DNA from: Pseudomonas graminis | GTDB taxonomy: Bacteria; Pseudomonadota; Gammaproteobacteria; Pseudomonadales; Pseudomonadaceae | Direction of reading: 5' to 3' | Assembly (NCBI RefSeq): GCF_001705435.1 | Contig: NZ_MDEN01000058.1 | Span: 124,001 to 188,000 of the forward strand | DNA length: 64,000 bases | In this document: positions 1-11,431 of the stretch, one piece after another | Layout of the letters: every line of letters begins with the position of its first letter | How positions within the stretch are numbered: position 1 is the stretch's first letter | Notes under the pieces: model-generated | Seen by the model: only the letters and a program-made list of their open reading frames with translations | What the model was told of the DNA's origin: nothing | Database searches by the model: none | Translations under genes and position numbers: made by a program

Positions 1-1247
<1,247 letters not shown>

Positions 1248-2435
1248 TTAAGAGGCCAGCGGCATTACCTGCCAACGCTCGCCCTGCTGAATCAATTGCC
1301 GATCACAGTCGGCGTCTAGCGCTGCTGAAACCGGTTGGCCTGGCAACGCCTGAACCACACGCTGACCTTCAGCGCGCAACTGGCAGACCGTTTGCCACAG
1401 CGCCGCATCAGTGCTGTCCGGCATCCAGATACCGCCAGACGGTAGCTCGATCTGCGCCTGACCGCGTGTCACCAGGGTTTTCAAATCGGTGGAAAAACCC
1501 GTCGCCGGTCGCGCGCGACCGAAGTCGGCACCAATGTCATCGTACCGACCGCCCTGGGCGATCGACTGGCCAACACCCGGGACGAAGACCGCAAAGACCA
1601 CGCCAGTGTGGTAGTGGTAGCCGCGCAATTCGCCAAGGTCAAAGTACAACGGTAGCTCAGGGAATCGGGCCGAGAGACGTTCGGCGATTTCCTGCAGATC
1701 ATCCAGCGCCTCAATGACCGCCGCCGGCGCATTCGCCAGACGGTCGCGGGCCTGCGCCAATACCGTACGGTCGCCACACAGATCCACCAGCGCACGCAAC
1801 ATGCTGGCCAGGTCGGTCGGCAGACCTTCGGTCAACGCAATGACCTCGTCGATGGCTTTGCGCTGGAGTGCATCAAACAGCTGTTGCTCGACTTCGCCGG
1901 ACAATCCGGCAGCGCGGGCAAGACCGCGGTAAATCCCGACGTGCCCCAGGTCCATATGGACGTCTGGCACATCCGCCAATTGCAGCATCGCCAGCATGAG
2001 GCTGATGACTTCGACGTCACTGCTCGGGCTCGCGTCGCCGTACAGCTCGGCACCCAACTGGATCGGGCTGCGCGAGGACGACAATGCACGCGGCTGGGCA
2101 TGCAGCACGCTGCCGGCGTAGCAGAGGCGGCTTGGGCCTTCGCGACGCAGGGTGTGGGCGTCGATGCGGGCGACCTGTGGCGTGATGTCCGCGCGGAAAC
2201 CCATCTGCCGGCCCGATTGCGGGTCGACCACTTTGAAGGTGCGCAGATCCAGATCCTGGCCCGCACCGGTGAGCAGTGATTCGAGGTATTCGATGTGCGG
2301 GGTCACGACAAATTCGTAGCCCCAGCTCTGAAACAGATCCAGCACCTGACGACGCGCGACTTCAATGCGCGCAGCTTCCGGCGGCAGTACTTCTTCGATG
2401 CCATCCGGCAGCAGCCAGCGGTCAACCGTTGCCAT
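1248..2435 (-). CDS. hisZ: ATP phosphoribosyltransferase regulatory subunit HisZ
   Basis: HisZ is a catalytically inactive histidyl-tRNA synthetase paralogue that pairs with short-form HisG and confers histidine feedback control on the first step of histidine biosynthesis. The 395-residue product opens with [20 protein letters not shown]. It keeps class II synthetase-type motifs ([12 protein letters not shown] near residue 80, [12 protein letters not shown] near 290) but lacks the HisRS anticodon-binding domain. The ATG is preceded by a strong GGGGAAAGG ribosome binding site. It lies directly upstream of purA, the same order I recall in other pseudomonads. A 290-bp gap with a terminator separates it from hflC, so it probably has its own promoter. 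Confidence 0.96.
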   Translation of the reverse strand: MATVDRWLLPDGIEEVLPPEAARIEVARRQVLDLFQSWGYEFVVTPHIEYLESLLTGAGQDLDLRTFKVVDPQSGRQMGFRADITPQVARIDAHTLRREGPSRLCYAGSVLHAQPRALSSSRSPIQLGAELYGDASPSSDVEVISLMLAMLQLADVPDVHMDLGHVGIYRGLARAAGLSGEVEQQLFDALQRKAIDEVIALTEGLPTDLASMLRALVDLCGDRTVLAQARDRLANAPAAVIEALDDLQEIAERLSARFPELPLYFDLGELRGYHYHTGVVFAVFVPGVGQSIAQGGRYDDIGADFGRARPATGFSTDLKTLVTRGQAQIELPSGGIWMPDSTDAALWQTVCQLRAEGQRVVQALPGQPVSAALDADCDRQLIQQGERWQVMPLAS

Positions 2436-2616
2436 TACGCCTTTCCCCTATGATCCGGGCGGCCGGCCCTTGGGCAAGCCTTGAGTGAAGCAGACAGCAT
2501 TCTGCGGACGCAGGGCAAGGGAATGTCCCCTGCCCGATGCGCCGCACTATCGCGAACACCGTCCTCGAAAAAACTGCCGCGCACGGAACACGCCACGGCC
2601 AATCAATCGTGCAGAC

Positions 2617-2642
2617 GCAAAAAAGCCGGGAATTTCCCGGCT
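2617..2642 (-). terminator. Rho-independent terminator after hflC
   Basis: Read on the minus strand, the perfect stem AGCCGGGAA/TTCCCGGCT is followed directly by six T residues. It lies about 85 bp beyond the hflC stop and before hisZ, so it should end the long nnrD-to-hflC operon. Confidence 0.85.
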
Positions 2643-2670
2643 GCCGCATCATACACACGTTTTGTCGCGC

Positions 2671-2711
2671 GATCACCCCGACGGGCAGTTTTGCCGCCCG
2701 GCGGAGTGATC
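2671..2711 (-). other. Long imperfect inverted repeat in hflC 3' region
   Basis: Two 16-base arms (2671-2686 and 2696-2711) match at 14 of 16 positions around a 9-base loop, and the element begins 14 bases after the hflC stop. There is no T-run, and the terminator lies further downstream, so this looks like an RNA 3' stem or a repeat element rather than the terminator itself. Its function is unknown. The whole hflC-hisZ gap (2436-2725) otherwise holds only that terminator and the hisZ leader. Confidence 0.6.
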
Positions 2712-2725
2712 AGGTGCTGATGCGA

Positions 2726-3595
2726 TTACGGCTTGGCTTTTTGCAAATAGCGGAAGAACTCGCTGCTTGGGTCCAGCACCATCACGTCGCTTTTATTGGC
2801 GAAGCTTTCACGGTAGGCGCGCAGGCTACGGTAGAACGCGTAGAACTCCTGATCCTGACCGTAGGCCTTGGAGTAGATCGCAGCCGCTTGAGCATCACCA
2901 TCACCGCGTGCCTCTTCAGACTCCCGATACGCTTCAGCCAACAGAACGCGGCGCTGACGATCGGCGTCGGCACGGATGCCTTCCGCCAGCTCGTTACCCT
3001 TGGCGCGGTGCTCACGGGCCTCACGCTCACGCTCAGTGCTCATACGCTCGAACACGCTGCGGTTCACTTCCTTCGGCAGGTCGATGGCCTTGACTCGAAC
3101 ATCAACAACTTCGATGCCCAGCTCTTTGCCGGCCATGGTGTTCAGAGACGCAGTGATGTCAGCCATCAGTGCGTCACGCTCACCTGAAACCACCTCGTGC
3201 AGCGTGCGCTTGCCGAACTGGTCACGCAGACCGGATTCGAGACGACGGGAGAGACGCTCATCGGCGATCTGCTTCAGGCCGGAAGTCGCGGTGTAGAAAC
3301 GCTCAGCGTCCTTCACGCGCCATTTGGCGTAGGCATCGACCATCACGGCTTTCTTTTCCAGCGTCAGGAAACGCTGAGTCGGCGCATCGAGGGTCATCAA
3401 GCGACCATCGAACTTGCGCACCTGATTCACGTAAGGAATCTTCACGTGCAGGCCTGGCGAAACATCCGCCTGAACCACGCGACCGAATTGCAGCAGCACC
3501 GCGCGCTCGGTCTGAGCGACGATGTAGAAGCTGTTCCATGCGACCACGGCCAACACGACGCAGACAATCAGGGCAACCAGAGATTTATTGCTCAT
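2726..3595 (-). CDS. hflC: HflC, SPFH-domain regulator of FtsH protease
   Basis: HflC forms with HflK a large inner-membrane cage that encloses and modulates the FtsH protease. The 289-residue product has one N-terminal membrane segment (about residues 6-24, LVALIVCVVLAVVAWNSF) followed by a periplasmic SPFH/band-7 domain (AVLLQFGRVV onward) and a charged helical stretch rich in Arg and Glu (ERERE.REHRAKG) typical of the coiled-coil part. Its ATG overlaps the hflK stop by one base (TGATG), which implies translational coupling. It is the last gene of the long minus-strand operon. The length is normal for the family. Confidence 0.97.
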   Translation of the reverse strand: MSNKSLVALIVCVVLAVVAWNSFYIVAQTERAVLLQFGRVVQADVSPGLHVKIPYVNQVRKFDGRLMTLDAPTQRFLTLEKKAVMVDAYAKWRVKDAERFYTATSGLKQIADERLSRRLESGLRDQFGKRTLHEVVSGERDALMADITASLNTMAGKELGIEVVDVRVKAIDLPKEVNRSVFERMSTEREREAREHRAKGNELAEGIRADADRQRRVLLAEAYRESEEARGDGDAQAAAIYSKAYGQDQEFYAFYRSLRAYRESFANKSDVMVLDPSSEFFRYLQKAKP

Positions 3596-4776
3596 CAGCG
3601 AGTCTCCCTAGTGCGCGTGTCACGTTGCTGTTGCATGTCCGCTGCCCGTGAGCCCGGATCTGCCGGTGCAGCAGCAGCGCCGCCCGTGGCAGACGAGCTG
3701 GAACCGTTACGGCTGCTATCGATCATTTTGTCCAACGGCAGATAAAGCAGGTTGTTCTGACCTTTGTCGCCGGTCACAAGTACCTTGCTGGTGTTGCTGA
3801 AGACTTCCTGCATGGTGTCCAGATACAGACGTTCACGCGTGACTTCCGGTGCCTTGCGGTACTCGGCGACCAGCTTGGTAAAACGATCCGCCTCACCCTT
3901 GGCCCGAGAAACCACTTCATCGCGATAGCCGTTGGCGTCTTCGACAATACGCTGAGCCTGACCGCGCGCTTCCGGGATCACACCGTTGGCGTAGGTTTCA
4001 GCCTGGTTACGTGAGCGCTGTTCGTCTTCACGGGCGCGGATCACGTCATCGAACGCTTCCTGGACTTCGCGCGGCGCCGCAGCGCTCTGCACGTTGACCT
4101 GAGTCACGGTGATGCCGGTGCGATAGGTATCGAGGAAGCGTTGCAGCCGCTCCTTGATTTCGCTGGCCATCAACTCACGACCTTCAGTCAGCACCTGGTC
4201 CATGGCGGTCGAACCCACCACATGACGCAAGGCACTTTCGGTCGCATGCTGCAGGCTGACTTCAGGCTGATCAACGTTCAGCACAAAATCCTGCAGATTG
4301 GTGATCTTGTACTGCACAGTCAGCGGCACTTCGACGATGTTCTCGTCTTCGGTGAGCATCTGGCCCTGCTTGCTGTACGCACGTTCACGCGTCACGTTTT
4401 CGAGGTACTTGCGATCAAACGGCGGGAAATAGATATTCAGACCCGGCCCGACAGTTTCGTAGTACTTGCCGAAGCGCAGCACAACAGCCTGCTCCTGCTC
4501 GTCGACCACATAGATTGCGTTGTACAGCCAGATGGCGAGCAGCACGACCAGACCGATGCCGAGCAGGCCGAGGCCACCGCCCTTGCTCGATCCACCGCCG
4601 CTGCCGCCGCCATCGCCACTGCGTTTCTTGCCACCACCGAACAACCCATTCAGGCTTTCCTGCAGCTTACGGAAGGCCTCGTCGAGATCCGGTGGCCCCT
4701 TGCGGTCGCCGCCCTTGCGCTTACCACCCCAAGGATCCTGATTATTCGAGTTGCCACCCGGCTCATTCCAAGCCAT
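3595..4776 (-). CDS. hflK: HflK, SPFH-domain regulator of FtsH protease
   Basis: HflK is the partner of HflC in the FtsH-associated membrane complex. The chosen ATG at 4776 gives MAWNEPGGN with a GGAGAG site 6 bases upstream; an in-frame ATG 36 bases earlier would add 12 unlikely residues. The 393-residue product has a Gly/Ser/Lys-rich cytoplasmic N-terminal region (residues 5-65), one membrane helix at about 67-92 (GLGLLGIGLVVLLAIWLYN), then the band-7 domain (VVLRFGKYYETVGPGLN) and a Glu/Arg-rich helix. The C-terminal tail is rich in Ser, Ala and Pro. It follows hflX by 96 bp. Confidence 0.97.
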   Translation of the reverse strand: MAWNEPGGNSNNQDPWGGKRKGGDRKGPPDLDEAFRKLQESLNGLFGGGKKRSGDGGGSGGGSSKGGGLGLLGIGLVVLLAIWLYNAIYVVDEQEQAVVLRFGKYYETVGPGLNIYFPPFDRKYLENVTRERAYSKQGQMLTEDENIVEVPLTVQYKITNLQDFVLNVDQPEVSLQHATESALRHVVGSTAMDQVLTEGRELMASEIKERLQRFLDTYRTGITVTQVNVQSAAAPREVQEAFDDVIRAREDEQRSRNQAETYANGVIPEARGQAQRIVEDANGYRDEVVSRAKGEADRFTKLVAEYRKAPEVTRERLYLDTMQEVFSNTSKVLVTGDKGQNNLLYLPLDKMIDSSRNGSSSSATGGAAAAPADPGSRAADMQQQRDTRTRETR

Positions 4777-4872
4777 AGCGCTCTCCATCTGATAAAGCAA
4801 AGACGCGCCCACGGCGCGCCGACCAATGCTACAGAATGCCCGTCGAAGCGGTACAACCGCTTTGTCAGGCTT

Positions 4873-6174
4873 TTATTGCAAAGTGTGTTGCTCGATGAAT
4901 TCCAGCGGCTGCAGTCCTTCGCGACTCACCAGGCGATTGAATTCAACTCGGGGTAACCGAACAGCCAAAAGACTCTGACCTTCTTCGTCGTGCTCTTCGC
5001 TCTGCACCGCACCCAGGTTGAAAAACTGGGCACGCAACCGGGCGAACTCCTGCGTGAGGCGCAGCGTCCCCACGAAGAGGTCATTGCCCAACACTTCGGC
5101 AATGGCTTGCTTGAGCAAGTCCAGACCGCGTCCATCACGGGCAGAAACCCAGACCCGCTGCGGCTTGCCATCGGCATCGCGCTGGATCTGCGGCTCAACC
5201 CCTTCGAGCAGATCGAGTTTGTTATACACCTCAAGCATCGGCAAGTCCTGGGCCCCAATCTCGCCCAGCACCACCATGACCTGCTCGATCTGCTCAAGGC
5301 GATCGGGTTCATGAGCGTCGATCACATGCAGCAGCAGATCGGAGTTGCTCGACTCTTCGAGCGTAGCCCGAAAGGCCTCGACCAGCTTGTGCGGCAAATG
5401 GCGGATGAAACCCACCGTATCAGCCAGCACAATCGGCCCGAGGTCTTTGACTTCAAGGCGGCGCAGGGTCGGGTCGAGGGTCGCAAACAGTTGATCGGCC
5501 GCGTAGACGTCGGAGTCGGTCACCGCATTGAACAGCGTTGACTTGCCGGCGTTGGTATAGCCGACGATCGAAACCGTAGGGATGTCGGCGCGGGAGCGGC
5601 CACGACGGGCCTGATCACGCTGACTGCGGACTTTTTCAAGCCGGCCCTTGATCTGACGCAGACGCACACGCAACAGGCGCCGGTCCGTTTCGAGCTGGGT
5701 TTCACCCGGACCGCGCAGACCGATACCGCCACCCTGACGCTCAAGGTGAGTCCAGCCACGGACCAGCCGCGTACTCATGTGCTCAAGCTGGGCCAGTTCG
5801 ACCTGCAGCTTGCCTTCATGGGTGCGCGCCCGTTGGGCGAAGATGTCGAGAATCAGGCCCGTACGGTCAAGCACGCGACACTCGAAAACACGTTCGAGGT
5901 TACGTTCCTGGCTGGGTGTAAGGACATGATTGAAGATGACGATATCTGACTTTTCGGTTTTGACCAGGTCGCGCAATTCCTCGACCTTGCCGCTGCCTAC
6001 CAGATACTTGGCCGTTGGCCGATGCCTTGGCACGTTGACGAACGAGACAATGTCGGCGCCGGCCGACAGCGCCAGCTCCCTGAACTCCTGCGGATCTTCG
6101 CGCGCCTCAGGGTCCTGACCATCCAAGTGAACGAGGATCGCCCGCTCACCACCACTGTGGCGCTCAAAGAACAA
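4873..6174 (-). CDS. hflX: GTPase HflX, ribosome-associated
   Basis: HflX is a GTPase that binds the ribosome and splits stalled 70S or 100S particles under stress. The 433-residue product has an N-terminal glycine-rich nucleotide-binding domain, a helical linker with GLRGPGETQLETDRR, and then a G domain with P-loop GYTNAGKST (about residue 202), DTVGFIRHLP and NKLDLL. The start is TTG (MFFERHSGGE) with AGGAG 6 bases upstream; no better in-frame ATG exists. It begins 12 bp after the hfq stop, so the hfq-hflX pairing is conserved. Confidence 0.96.
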   Translation of the reverse strand: MFFERHSGGERAILVHLDGQDPEAREDPQEFRELALSAGADIVSFVNVPRHRPTAKYLVGSGKVEELRDLVKTEKSDIVIFNHVLTPSQERNLERVFECRVLDRTGLILDIFAQRARTHEGKLQVELAQLEHMSTRLVRGWTHLERQGGGIGLRGPGETQLETDRRLLRVRLRQIKGRLEKVRSQRDQARRGRSRADIPTVSIVGYTNAGKSTLFNAVTDSDVYAADQLFATLDPTLRRLEVKDLGPIVLADTVGFIRHLPHKLVEAFRATLEESSNSDLLLHVIDAHEPDRLEQIEQVMVVLGEIGAQDLPMLEVYNKLDLLEGVEPQIQRDADGKPQRVWVSARDGRGLDLLKQAIAEVLGNDLFVGTLRLTQEFARLRAQFFNLGAVQSEEHDEEGQSLLAVRLPRVEFNRLVSREGLQPLEFIEQHTLQ

Positions 6175-6186
6175 AGCAGACTCCTA

Positions 6187-6447
6187 TCAGGCGTTACCTG
6201 GCTCGGCGTCAGCCTGCTCGGATTCGGTAGCGCTAGGCAGACGAATCGGGCGGACGGGAACGACAGTCGAGATGGCGTGTTTGTAGACCATTTGGCTGAC
6301 AGTGTTCTTCAGCAAAATAACGAACTGGTCAAAGGATTCGATAGTGCCTTGCAGCTTGATACCGTTTACCAGATAGATCGAAACCCCAACCTTCTCTTTA
6401 CGCAAAGTGTTCAGGTAAGGGTCTTGTAGCGAATGCCCTTTTGACAT
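6187..6447 (-). CDS. hfq: RNA chaperone Hfq
   Basis: Hfq is a hexameric Sm-like protein that matches small RNAs to mRNAs and, in Pseudomonas, works with Crc in catabolite repression. The 86-residue product starts [20 protein letters not shown] and carries Sm1 ([20 protein letters not shown]) and Sm2 ([10 protein letters not shown]) with a short acidic tail. The ATG at 6447 has AGGAG 8 bases upstream; an in-frame upstream extension of 69 codons runs into the miaA-hfq spacer and is not supported. It sits between miaA and hflX. Confidence 0.98.
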   Translation of the reverse strand: MSKGHSLQDPYLNTLRKEKVGVSIYLVNGIKLQGTIESFDQFVILLKNTVSQMVYKHAISTVVPVRPIRLPSATESEQADAEPGNA

Positions 6448-6551
6448 GTGCCGCACTCCTTTAAGGATCAATAGAATAAATTCGAAAACATTGGCTTGGG
6501 CCGCTACCTCCCGGAGGCTATCCCCCAAGGATAGACGGCTATTGCAAGGAC

Positions 6552-7523
6552 TCAGCTCAATATGGAGACCGACCCCAGGTATTTCAAGGCGCGTGGCAGA
6601 TTGTCGCAAGCCAGGCTGTCCAACCAGTGCAAATTCTGCCAGCTGCGTAACCAAGTGAACTGCCTCTTGGCCAGCTGGCGCGTGGCAATGATGCCGCGCT
6701 CCTGCATCTGGTCCCGAGTCAGCTTGCCGTCCAGATGATCCCAGACCTGGCGATACCCTACAGCTCTTATAGACGGTAAATTCGAGTTCAGATCACCCCT
6801 CGAACGTAGCGCTACGACTTCTTCAACGAATCCTTCATCAAGCATTTGCCTGAAACGCACAGCAATTCGGTCGTGGAGCACCTTGCGATCCGTCGGTGCG
6901 ATCGCGAGATTTGCGACAGTATAGGGCAATTGATGACGCCCCGAAGCGCTCGCTTGAGCACTTTGCGCACTTTGTTGTTCCCGGTGCGCGGTCATGCTCA
7001 TGCCGCTGACCCGAAAGACTTCCAGCGCGCGAACCAGCCGCTGGGGATCGTTGGGGTGAATTCTCGCCGCCGACACCGGATCGATGCTCGCCAGCTCATC
7101 ATGCAACGACTGCCAGCCCTGACTGGCCGCTTGCGCCTCAATCTGCGCACGAATCTCGGCGTCAGCCGCAGGCATATCGGCCAGGCCCTCCAGTAGAGCT
7201 TTGAAATACAACATCGTGCCGCCCACCAGCAGGGGAATTTTTCCCCGGGCGGTAATTTCCGCCATGGCGTGCAAGGCATCGGTTCGAAAATCCGCCGCAG
7301 AGTAGCTCTGGCTCGGGTCGAGGATATCGATGAGACGGTGCGGATACGTCTCCAGCAGCGCTTTTGATGGCTTGGCAGTGCCGATGTCCATGCCGCGGTA
7401 CACCAGCGCGGAATCCACGCTGATCAGCTCACACGGAAGCACTTTGGTCAGCTCGATGGCGAGATCGGTTTTCCCGGCGGCGGTCGGCCCCATCAGAAAG
7501 ATGGCCGGAGGAAGAGCACTCAT
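6552..7523 (-). CDS. miaA: tRNA dimethylallyltransferase MiaA
   Basis: MiaA transfers a dimethylallyl group to N6 of A37 in tRNAs that read UNN codons. The 323-residue product has the P-loop GPTAAGKT (residues 12-19), [18 protein letters not shown] for substrate contact, and the C-terminal Arg/Gln-rich stretch [13 protein letters not shown] typical of the family. The ATG overlaps the mutL stop by one base (TGATG). The length is normal. Confidence 0.97.
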   Translation of the reverse strand: MSALPPAIFLMGPTAAGKTDLAIELTKVLPCELISVDSALVYRGMDIGTAKPSKALLETYPHRLIDILDPSQSYSAADFRTDALHAMAEITARGKIPLLVGGTMLYFKALLEGLADMPAADAEIRAQIEAQAASQGWQSLHDELASIDPVSAARIHPNDPQRLVRALEVFRVSGMSMTAHREQQSAQSAQASASGRHQLPYTVANLAIAPTDRKVLHDRIAVRFRQMLDEGFVEEVVALRSRGDLNSNLPSIRAVGYRQVWDHLDGKLTRDQMQERGIIATRQLAKRQFTWLRSWQNLHWLDSLACDNLPRALKYLGSVSILS

Positions 7524-9508
7524 CAGCGACCGCGCAGGAATAGTTTGTCCAGATCATCCAGACCCAGCTGGGTCCAGGTGGGCCGTCCATGGTTGCATTG
7601 ACCGCTGCGCTCGGTGTTTTCCATGTCACGCAGCAGCCCGTTCATTTCCGGGATGGCCAGCCGGCGATTGGCGCGGATCGCACCGTGGCACGCCATGGTG
7701 CCGAGCAACTCATTCATGTGCGCCTGAACGCGATCGCTGGTGCCGTACTCCATCAGATCGCCCAGCACGTCGTGCACCAGTCGATTCGCCTCAGCCTGTT
7801 TAAGCAGCGCGGGGATCTGCCGGATAGCGAGAGTCTCCGGCCCAAGGCGCTGCAACTCGAAGCCCAGCTGCTGGAAGGTGACCATGTGTTCCTCGGCGCA
7901 GTCGGCTTCGCGCTGGCTGACCGCAATGGACTCCGGCACCAGCAACGGCTGACCGCTCAGGCCTTCGCTGGCCATGGCGATCTTCAAGCGCTCGTACATG
8001 ATTCGCTCATGGGCCGCGTGCATGTCCACCAGCACCAGGCCGTGGGCGTTTTCCGCGAGGATATAAATGCCCTTGAGCTGAGCGAGTGCATAACCCAGTG
8101 GCGGAACATCGCCCTGGGATTCGGGAAGCGACACGCTGCCTGCGCTCGCCGACGCCTGCACGCCGGGCAGAGGGGCAAAGAATTCGCTGTAAGCGGCACG
8201 CGCCTCTTCAGCCGGAAGCACCGACGACGGCCGCGGCGTGTACTGATACTGGTAACTCGCACCACTGCCAGAGCCTGGCGCGGATCCGGCCGGCGGGTTC
8301 CACGCCTGACCTTGCGGCGTTTCGAGCACGTTATTGGCCAGGCGCATTTCGCCTTGGGGCCCGAACTCGCCGGCATCCGGCCCGCTTGGCCGCACCAGCG
8401 CGGTAACCGAGGTGGTGCCCGCGAGCTGATCTTCAGGTCGTACATCGCCGAGGGCGCGATGCAGCGTGCCGTAGAGGAAATCGTGAACCATGCGCCCGTC
8501 GCGGAACCGCACTTCGTGCTTGGTCGGGTGGACGTTGACGTCGACGACCGCCGGATCGACTTCGAAAAACAGCACGAAGGTCGGATGCCGGCCGTTGAAC
8601 AGCACGTCGCGGTAAGCCTGACGCACAGCGTGGGCAACCAGTTTGTCGCGCACTGCACGGCCATTGACGAAGAAATACTGCAGATCGGCCTGACTGCGGG
8701 AGAACGTCGGCAGCCCCACCCATCCCCACAACCTCAAACCGTTGCGCTCGACCTCGATCGGCAGCGCCTGCTCCAGAAACCCGGGGCCGCAAATAGCCGA
8801 AACCCGACGCGCGCGCGCGACGTCATCGTGGGCTTCATGCAGGCTCAGGACAGTCTTGCCGTTATGACGCAAATGAAAGGCCACATCGAACCGAGCCAGC
8901 GCCATGCGCTTGATCACTTCCTGGAGGTGATCGAACTCGGTTTTCTCGGCCTTAAGAAACTTGCGTCGTGCAGGGGTGTTGAAAAACAGGTCACGCACTT
9001 CCACAGAGGTGCCGACGGGGTGCGCAGCGGGCTGGACACGGGAAGCCATGTCGCGGCCTTCGGTCTCGACCTGCCAGGCCTGATCGGCGTCGCGCGTGCG
9101 AGACGTCAACGTCAGGCGCGCCACGGAACTGATCGACGCCAGCGCTTCGCCCCGGAAGCCAAGGCTCATGACTCGCTCAAGGTCTTCCAGGTCGCGGATC
9201 TTGCTGGTGGCATGTCGGGCCAGTGCCAGGGGCAGGTCATCGGAGGAAATCCCGCCGCCGTCGTCGCGAACCCGCAACAGTTTGATGCCGGCTTGCTCGA
9301 CGTCGACATCAATACGGCGCGCGCCGGAATCAAGGCTGTTTTCGAGCAGTTCCTTGATCACCGAAGCCGGGCGCTCGACGACCTCGCCCGCAGCAATCTG
9401 GTTGGCGAGCCGCGGGCTCAGCAGCTGGATACGCGCAGCCTCGGCCGCAGGTAAATCGGGGCTTACGCTGACATCCAGCTCCTGGTCACCGAGCAGCAGG
9501 TCAGTCAC
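7523..9508 (-). CDS. mutL: DNA mismatch repair protein MutL
   Basis: MutL links MutS mismatch recognition to strand incision. The 661-residue product has the N-terminal GHKL ATPase motifs ([12 protein letters not shown] at about 51-62, [16 protein letters not shown]). It also has the C-terminal metal-binding endonuclease motif in the form [12 protein letters not shown], expected in bacteria that lack MutH. The middle is a low-complexity Gly/Ser/Pro linker. The start is GTG at 9508, inside a GTGA overlap with the amiB stop. No in-frame ATG lies before the conserved core. Confidence 0.96.
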   Translation of the reverse strand: MTDLLLGDQELDVSVSPDLPAAEAARIQLLSPRLANQIAAGEVVERPASVIKELLENSLDSGARRIDVDVEQAGIKLLRVRDDGGGISSDDLPLALARHATSKIRDLEDLERVMSLGFRGEALASISSVARLTLTSRTRDADQAWQVETEGRDMASRVQPAAHPVGTSVEVRDLFFNTPARRKFLKAEKTEFDHLQEVIKRMALARFDVAFHLRHNGKTVLSLHEAHDDVARARRVSAICGPGFLEQALPIEVERNGLRLWGWVGLPTFSRSQADLQYFFVNGRAVRDKLVAHAVRQAYRDVLFNGRHPTFVLFFEVDPAVVDVNVHPTKHEVRFRDGRMVHDFLYGTLHRALGDVRPEDQLAGTTSVTALVRPSGPDAGEFGPQGEMRLANNVLETPQGQAWNPPAGSAPGSGSGASYQYQYTPRPSSVLPAEEARAAYSEFFAPLPGVQASASAGSVSLPESQGDVPPLGYALAQLKGIYILAENAHGLVLVDMHAAHERIMYERLKIAMASEGLSGQPLLVPESIAVSQREADCAEEHMVTFQQLGFELQRLGPETLAIRQIPALLKQAEANRLVHDVLGDLMEYGTSDRVQAHMNELLGTMACHGAIRANRRLAIPEMNGLLRDMENTERSGQCNHGRPTWTQLGLDDLDKLFLRGR

Positions 9509-10947
9509 GGCTCACCTGCCAGTTCTGCGCTGGGGATTCTCAGCTCCTGCCCGACTTTCAGCTCGTCAGAGCTCAGATGATTGGCTGTACGAAGCATCGG
9601 CATGGTCATGTCGTAGCGCGCCGCGATCATGCTCAACGACTCGCCGGGACGCACCGTATGCTCGCGTGCGCCCATGGCCAGCTTGCCGTTATCCCGCAGC
9701 CAGGCGATGTACGTGCCTTGCGGCGGATTCTGCTGGAAGAACTGCTTCACGCCCGCCGTGATGGAGCGCGCCAGGGCCTGCTGGTGGCTGGTGCCTTGCA
9801 GCTTGTTCGCTTCGGCCGCGTTGGAGATGAAGCCGGTCTCGACCAGAATCGACGGAATGTCCGGCGACTTCAGCACCATGAAGCCGGCCTGCTCGACGCG
9901 GGACTTGTGCAGCGAGGTTACGCGGCCGATGTTGGTCAGGACCTTCTGGCCGACGTTCAGGCTTGAAGTCAGTGATGCGGTCATCGACAAATCGAGCAGC
10001 ACACCCGCGAGCATGCGGTCTTTGTCATCGAGACTCACGGCCCCGGCGCCACCGATCAAGTCGGAACGGTTTTCACTGTCCGCCAGCCAGCGTGCTGTTT
10101 CAGAGGTCGCGCCGCGTTCCGACAGGGCAAACACCGAAGCGCCGAAGGCCGCCGAAGAAGGCGCCGCGTCGGCATGAATGGACACGAACAGATCAGCACC
10201 TTTGGCGCGGGCAATTTCCGTGCGCTTACGCAGCGGGATGAAGTAGTCGCCGGTACGGGTCAGCTCGGCGCGGTAGCCCTTTTCGCCGTTGATCTGGCGC
10301 TGAAGCTCCTTGGCAATCGCGAGCACGACGTTCTTTTCTTTCTCACCGCGACCGCCGGACGCACCCGGATCTTCTCCGCCGTGACCGGCATCGATGACGA
10401 CAACGATGTCGCGCTTGCCGTTTGGCACAGGGGTAAGCTTGATTTCAGGCTTGGACGGGCTGACCGGCACCACTGCGGGCGTCGCAGGCGCGGTGGTGGC
10501 CGGGGTATCGGCAACCGACGGCGGCGGATTGGCATCGGCGGCGTTGTCGTACAGGTCGACCACCAGACGGTTGCCGTATTGCTGGTTCGGCGCGAGGGTG
10601 AAGCTCTTCGGCGTCACGGCCTTCTTCAGGTCGATGACCACACGCAGGTCGTCAGGCGTGCGTTGCGCCGAGCGCATGCTGGTGATCGGCGTGTTGGCCG
10701 TCGGCACGTTCAGCGGCCCACCCAGGGTGGCGCCGTTGATGTCGATGACCAGACGATCAGGGGACTGCAGCGTGAAGACACTGTGCTGAACAGGGCCAGA
10801 CAGGTCGAAAACCAGCCGCGTGTTATCCGGGGCACGCCATAAGCGGACACTTCGTACCTGTGAAGCGGCCAACGCGTCGACAGCCAGTGTCGCCAGCAGC
10901 AGTCCAATCACAGTAACCAGCGCGCGCATGCGCATACCAAACCCCAT
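9505..10947 (-). CDS. amiB: N-acetylmuramoyl-L-alanine amidase (AmiB/C type, LysM)
   Basis: This exported zinc amidase cleaves septal peptidoglycan to separate daughter cells. With the chosen ATG ([18 protein letters not shown]) it has 480 residues: a signal peptide ending near ALAA, an AMIN domain ([19 protein letters not shown] onward), a Pro/Thr-rich linker, an Amidase_3 domain with [11 protein letters not shown] and SIHADAA zinc ligands, and a C-terminal LysM ([14 protein letters not shown]). The exact start is uncertain: the ATG at 10935 has a better-spaced GGGG. It follows tsaE by 13 bp and overlaps mutL by GTGA. Confidence 0.94.
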   Translation of the reverse strand: MGFGMRMRALVTVIGLLLATLAVDALAASQVRSVRLWRAPDNTRLVFDLSGPVQHSVFTLQSPDRLVIDINGATLGGPLNVPTANTPITSMRSAQRTPDDLRVVIDLKKAVTPKSFTLAPNQQYGNRLVVDLYDNAADANPPPSVADTPATTAPATPAVVPVSPSKPEIKLTPVPNGKRDIVVVIDAGHGGEDPGASGGRGEKEKNVVLAIAKELQRQINGEKGYRAELTRTGDYFIPLRKRTEIARAKGADLFVSIHADAAPSSAAFGASVFALSERGATSETARWLADSENRSDLIGGAGAVSLDDKDRMLAGVLLDLSMTASLTSSLNVGQKVLTNIGRVTSLHKSRVEQAGFMVLKSPDIPSILVETGFISNAAEANKLQGTSHQQALARSITAGVKQFFQQNPPQGTYIAWLRDNGKLAMGAREHTVRPGESLSMIAARYDMTMPMLRTANHLSSDELKVGQELRIPSAELAGEP

Positions 10948-10960
10948 ATCTATTGAATGT

Positions 10961-11431
10961 CTATTTAAACGAAGGCGCCAAAGCGGCACACCACATCTCG
11001 CCACGCGAGCTTTTTGGGCTCAACGTCAACGCTCGACCTTCGTCGAGCGGCCTTATGGTAATGATCAGGTCAGGCTTTGGCAAAAAGCCTGCACCAAGAT
11101 TGGGCCATTCGATAAGACAAAGGGCATCGCCTTCGAAATAGTCCCGGATGCCGAGGAATTCTAGCTCTTCTGGATCAACAAGTCGGTAGAGATCAAAGTG
11201 ATACGCGCGGTTTCTCCCAATTTCGTAAGGTTCTACCAGCGTAAACGTCGGACTTTTTACCGCGCCGGTATGCCCCAGGCCGCGAATGATCCCTCGGGAC
11301 AGCGTGGTCTTGCCCGCCCCCAGATCGCCCTCCAGAAAAATAATCCCATTGCTTTCAGTCACTTGGGCAATACGTGCGCCGAAGTGGGTCATGGCCTCTT
11401 CACCCATGAGCGCCAGGGTTAACTCAGACAC
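10961..11431 (-). CDS. tsaE: tRNA threonylcarbamoyladenosine ATPase TsaE
   Basis: TsaE is the ATPase of the TsaB-TsaD-TsaE machine that makes t6A at position 37 of ANN-decoding tRNAs. The 156-residue product has the P-loop GDLGAGKT at residues 35-42 and the conserved SPTFTLVEPY and HFDLYR motifs. The start is GTG at 11431, lying inside the last codons of nnrD (13-base overlap) with a strong GGAGGAG 8 bases upstream, so translation is probably coupled. Confidence 0.96.
   Translation of the reverse strand: MSELTLALMGEEAMTHFGARIAQVTESNGIIFLEGDLGAGKTTLSRGIIRGLGHTGAVKSPTFTLVEPYEIGRNRAYHFDLYRLVDPEELEFLGIRDYFEGDALCLIEWPNLGAGFLPKPDLIITIRPLDEGRALTLSPKSSRGEMWCAALAPSFK

Noticed and set aside
2422..2676. 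84-codon frame between hflC and hisZ as the missing DUF2065 gene
   Set aside because: Translated sequence is Cys/Arg-rich with no membrane pattern of DUF2065, and it crosses the terminator.
7589..9454. 621-codon open frame antisense to mutL
   Set aside because: Same artefact; mutL on the other strand is unambiguous.
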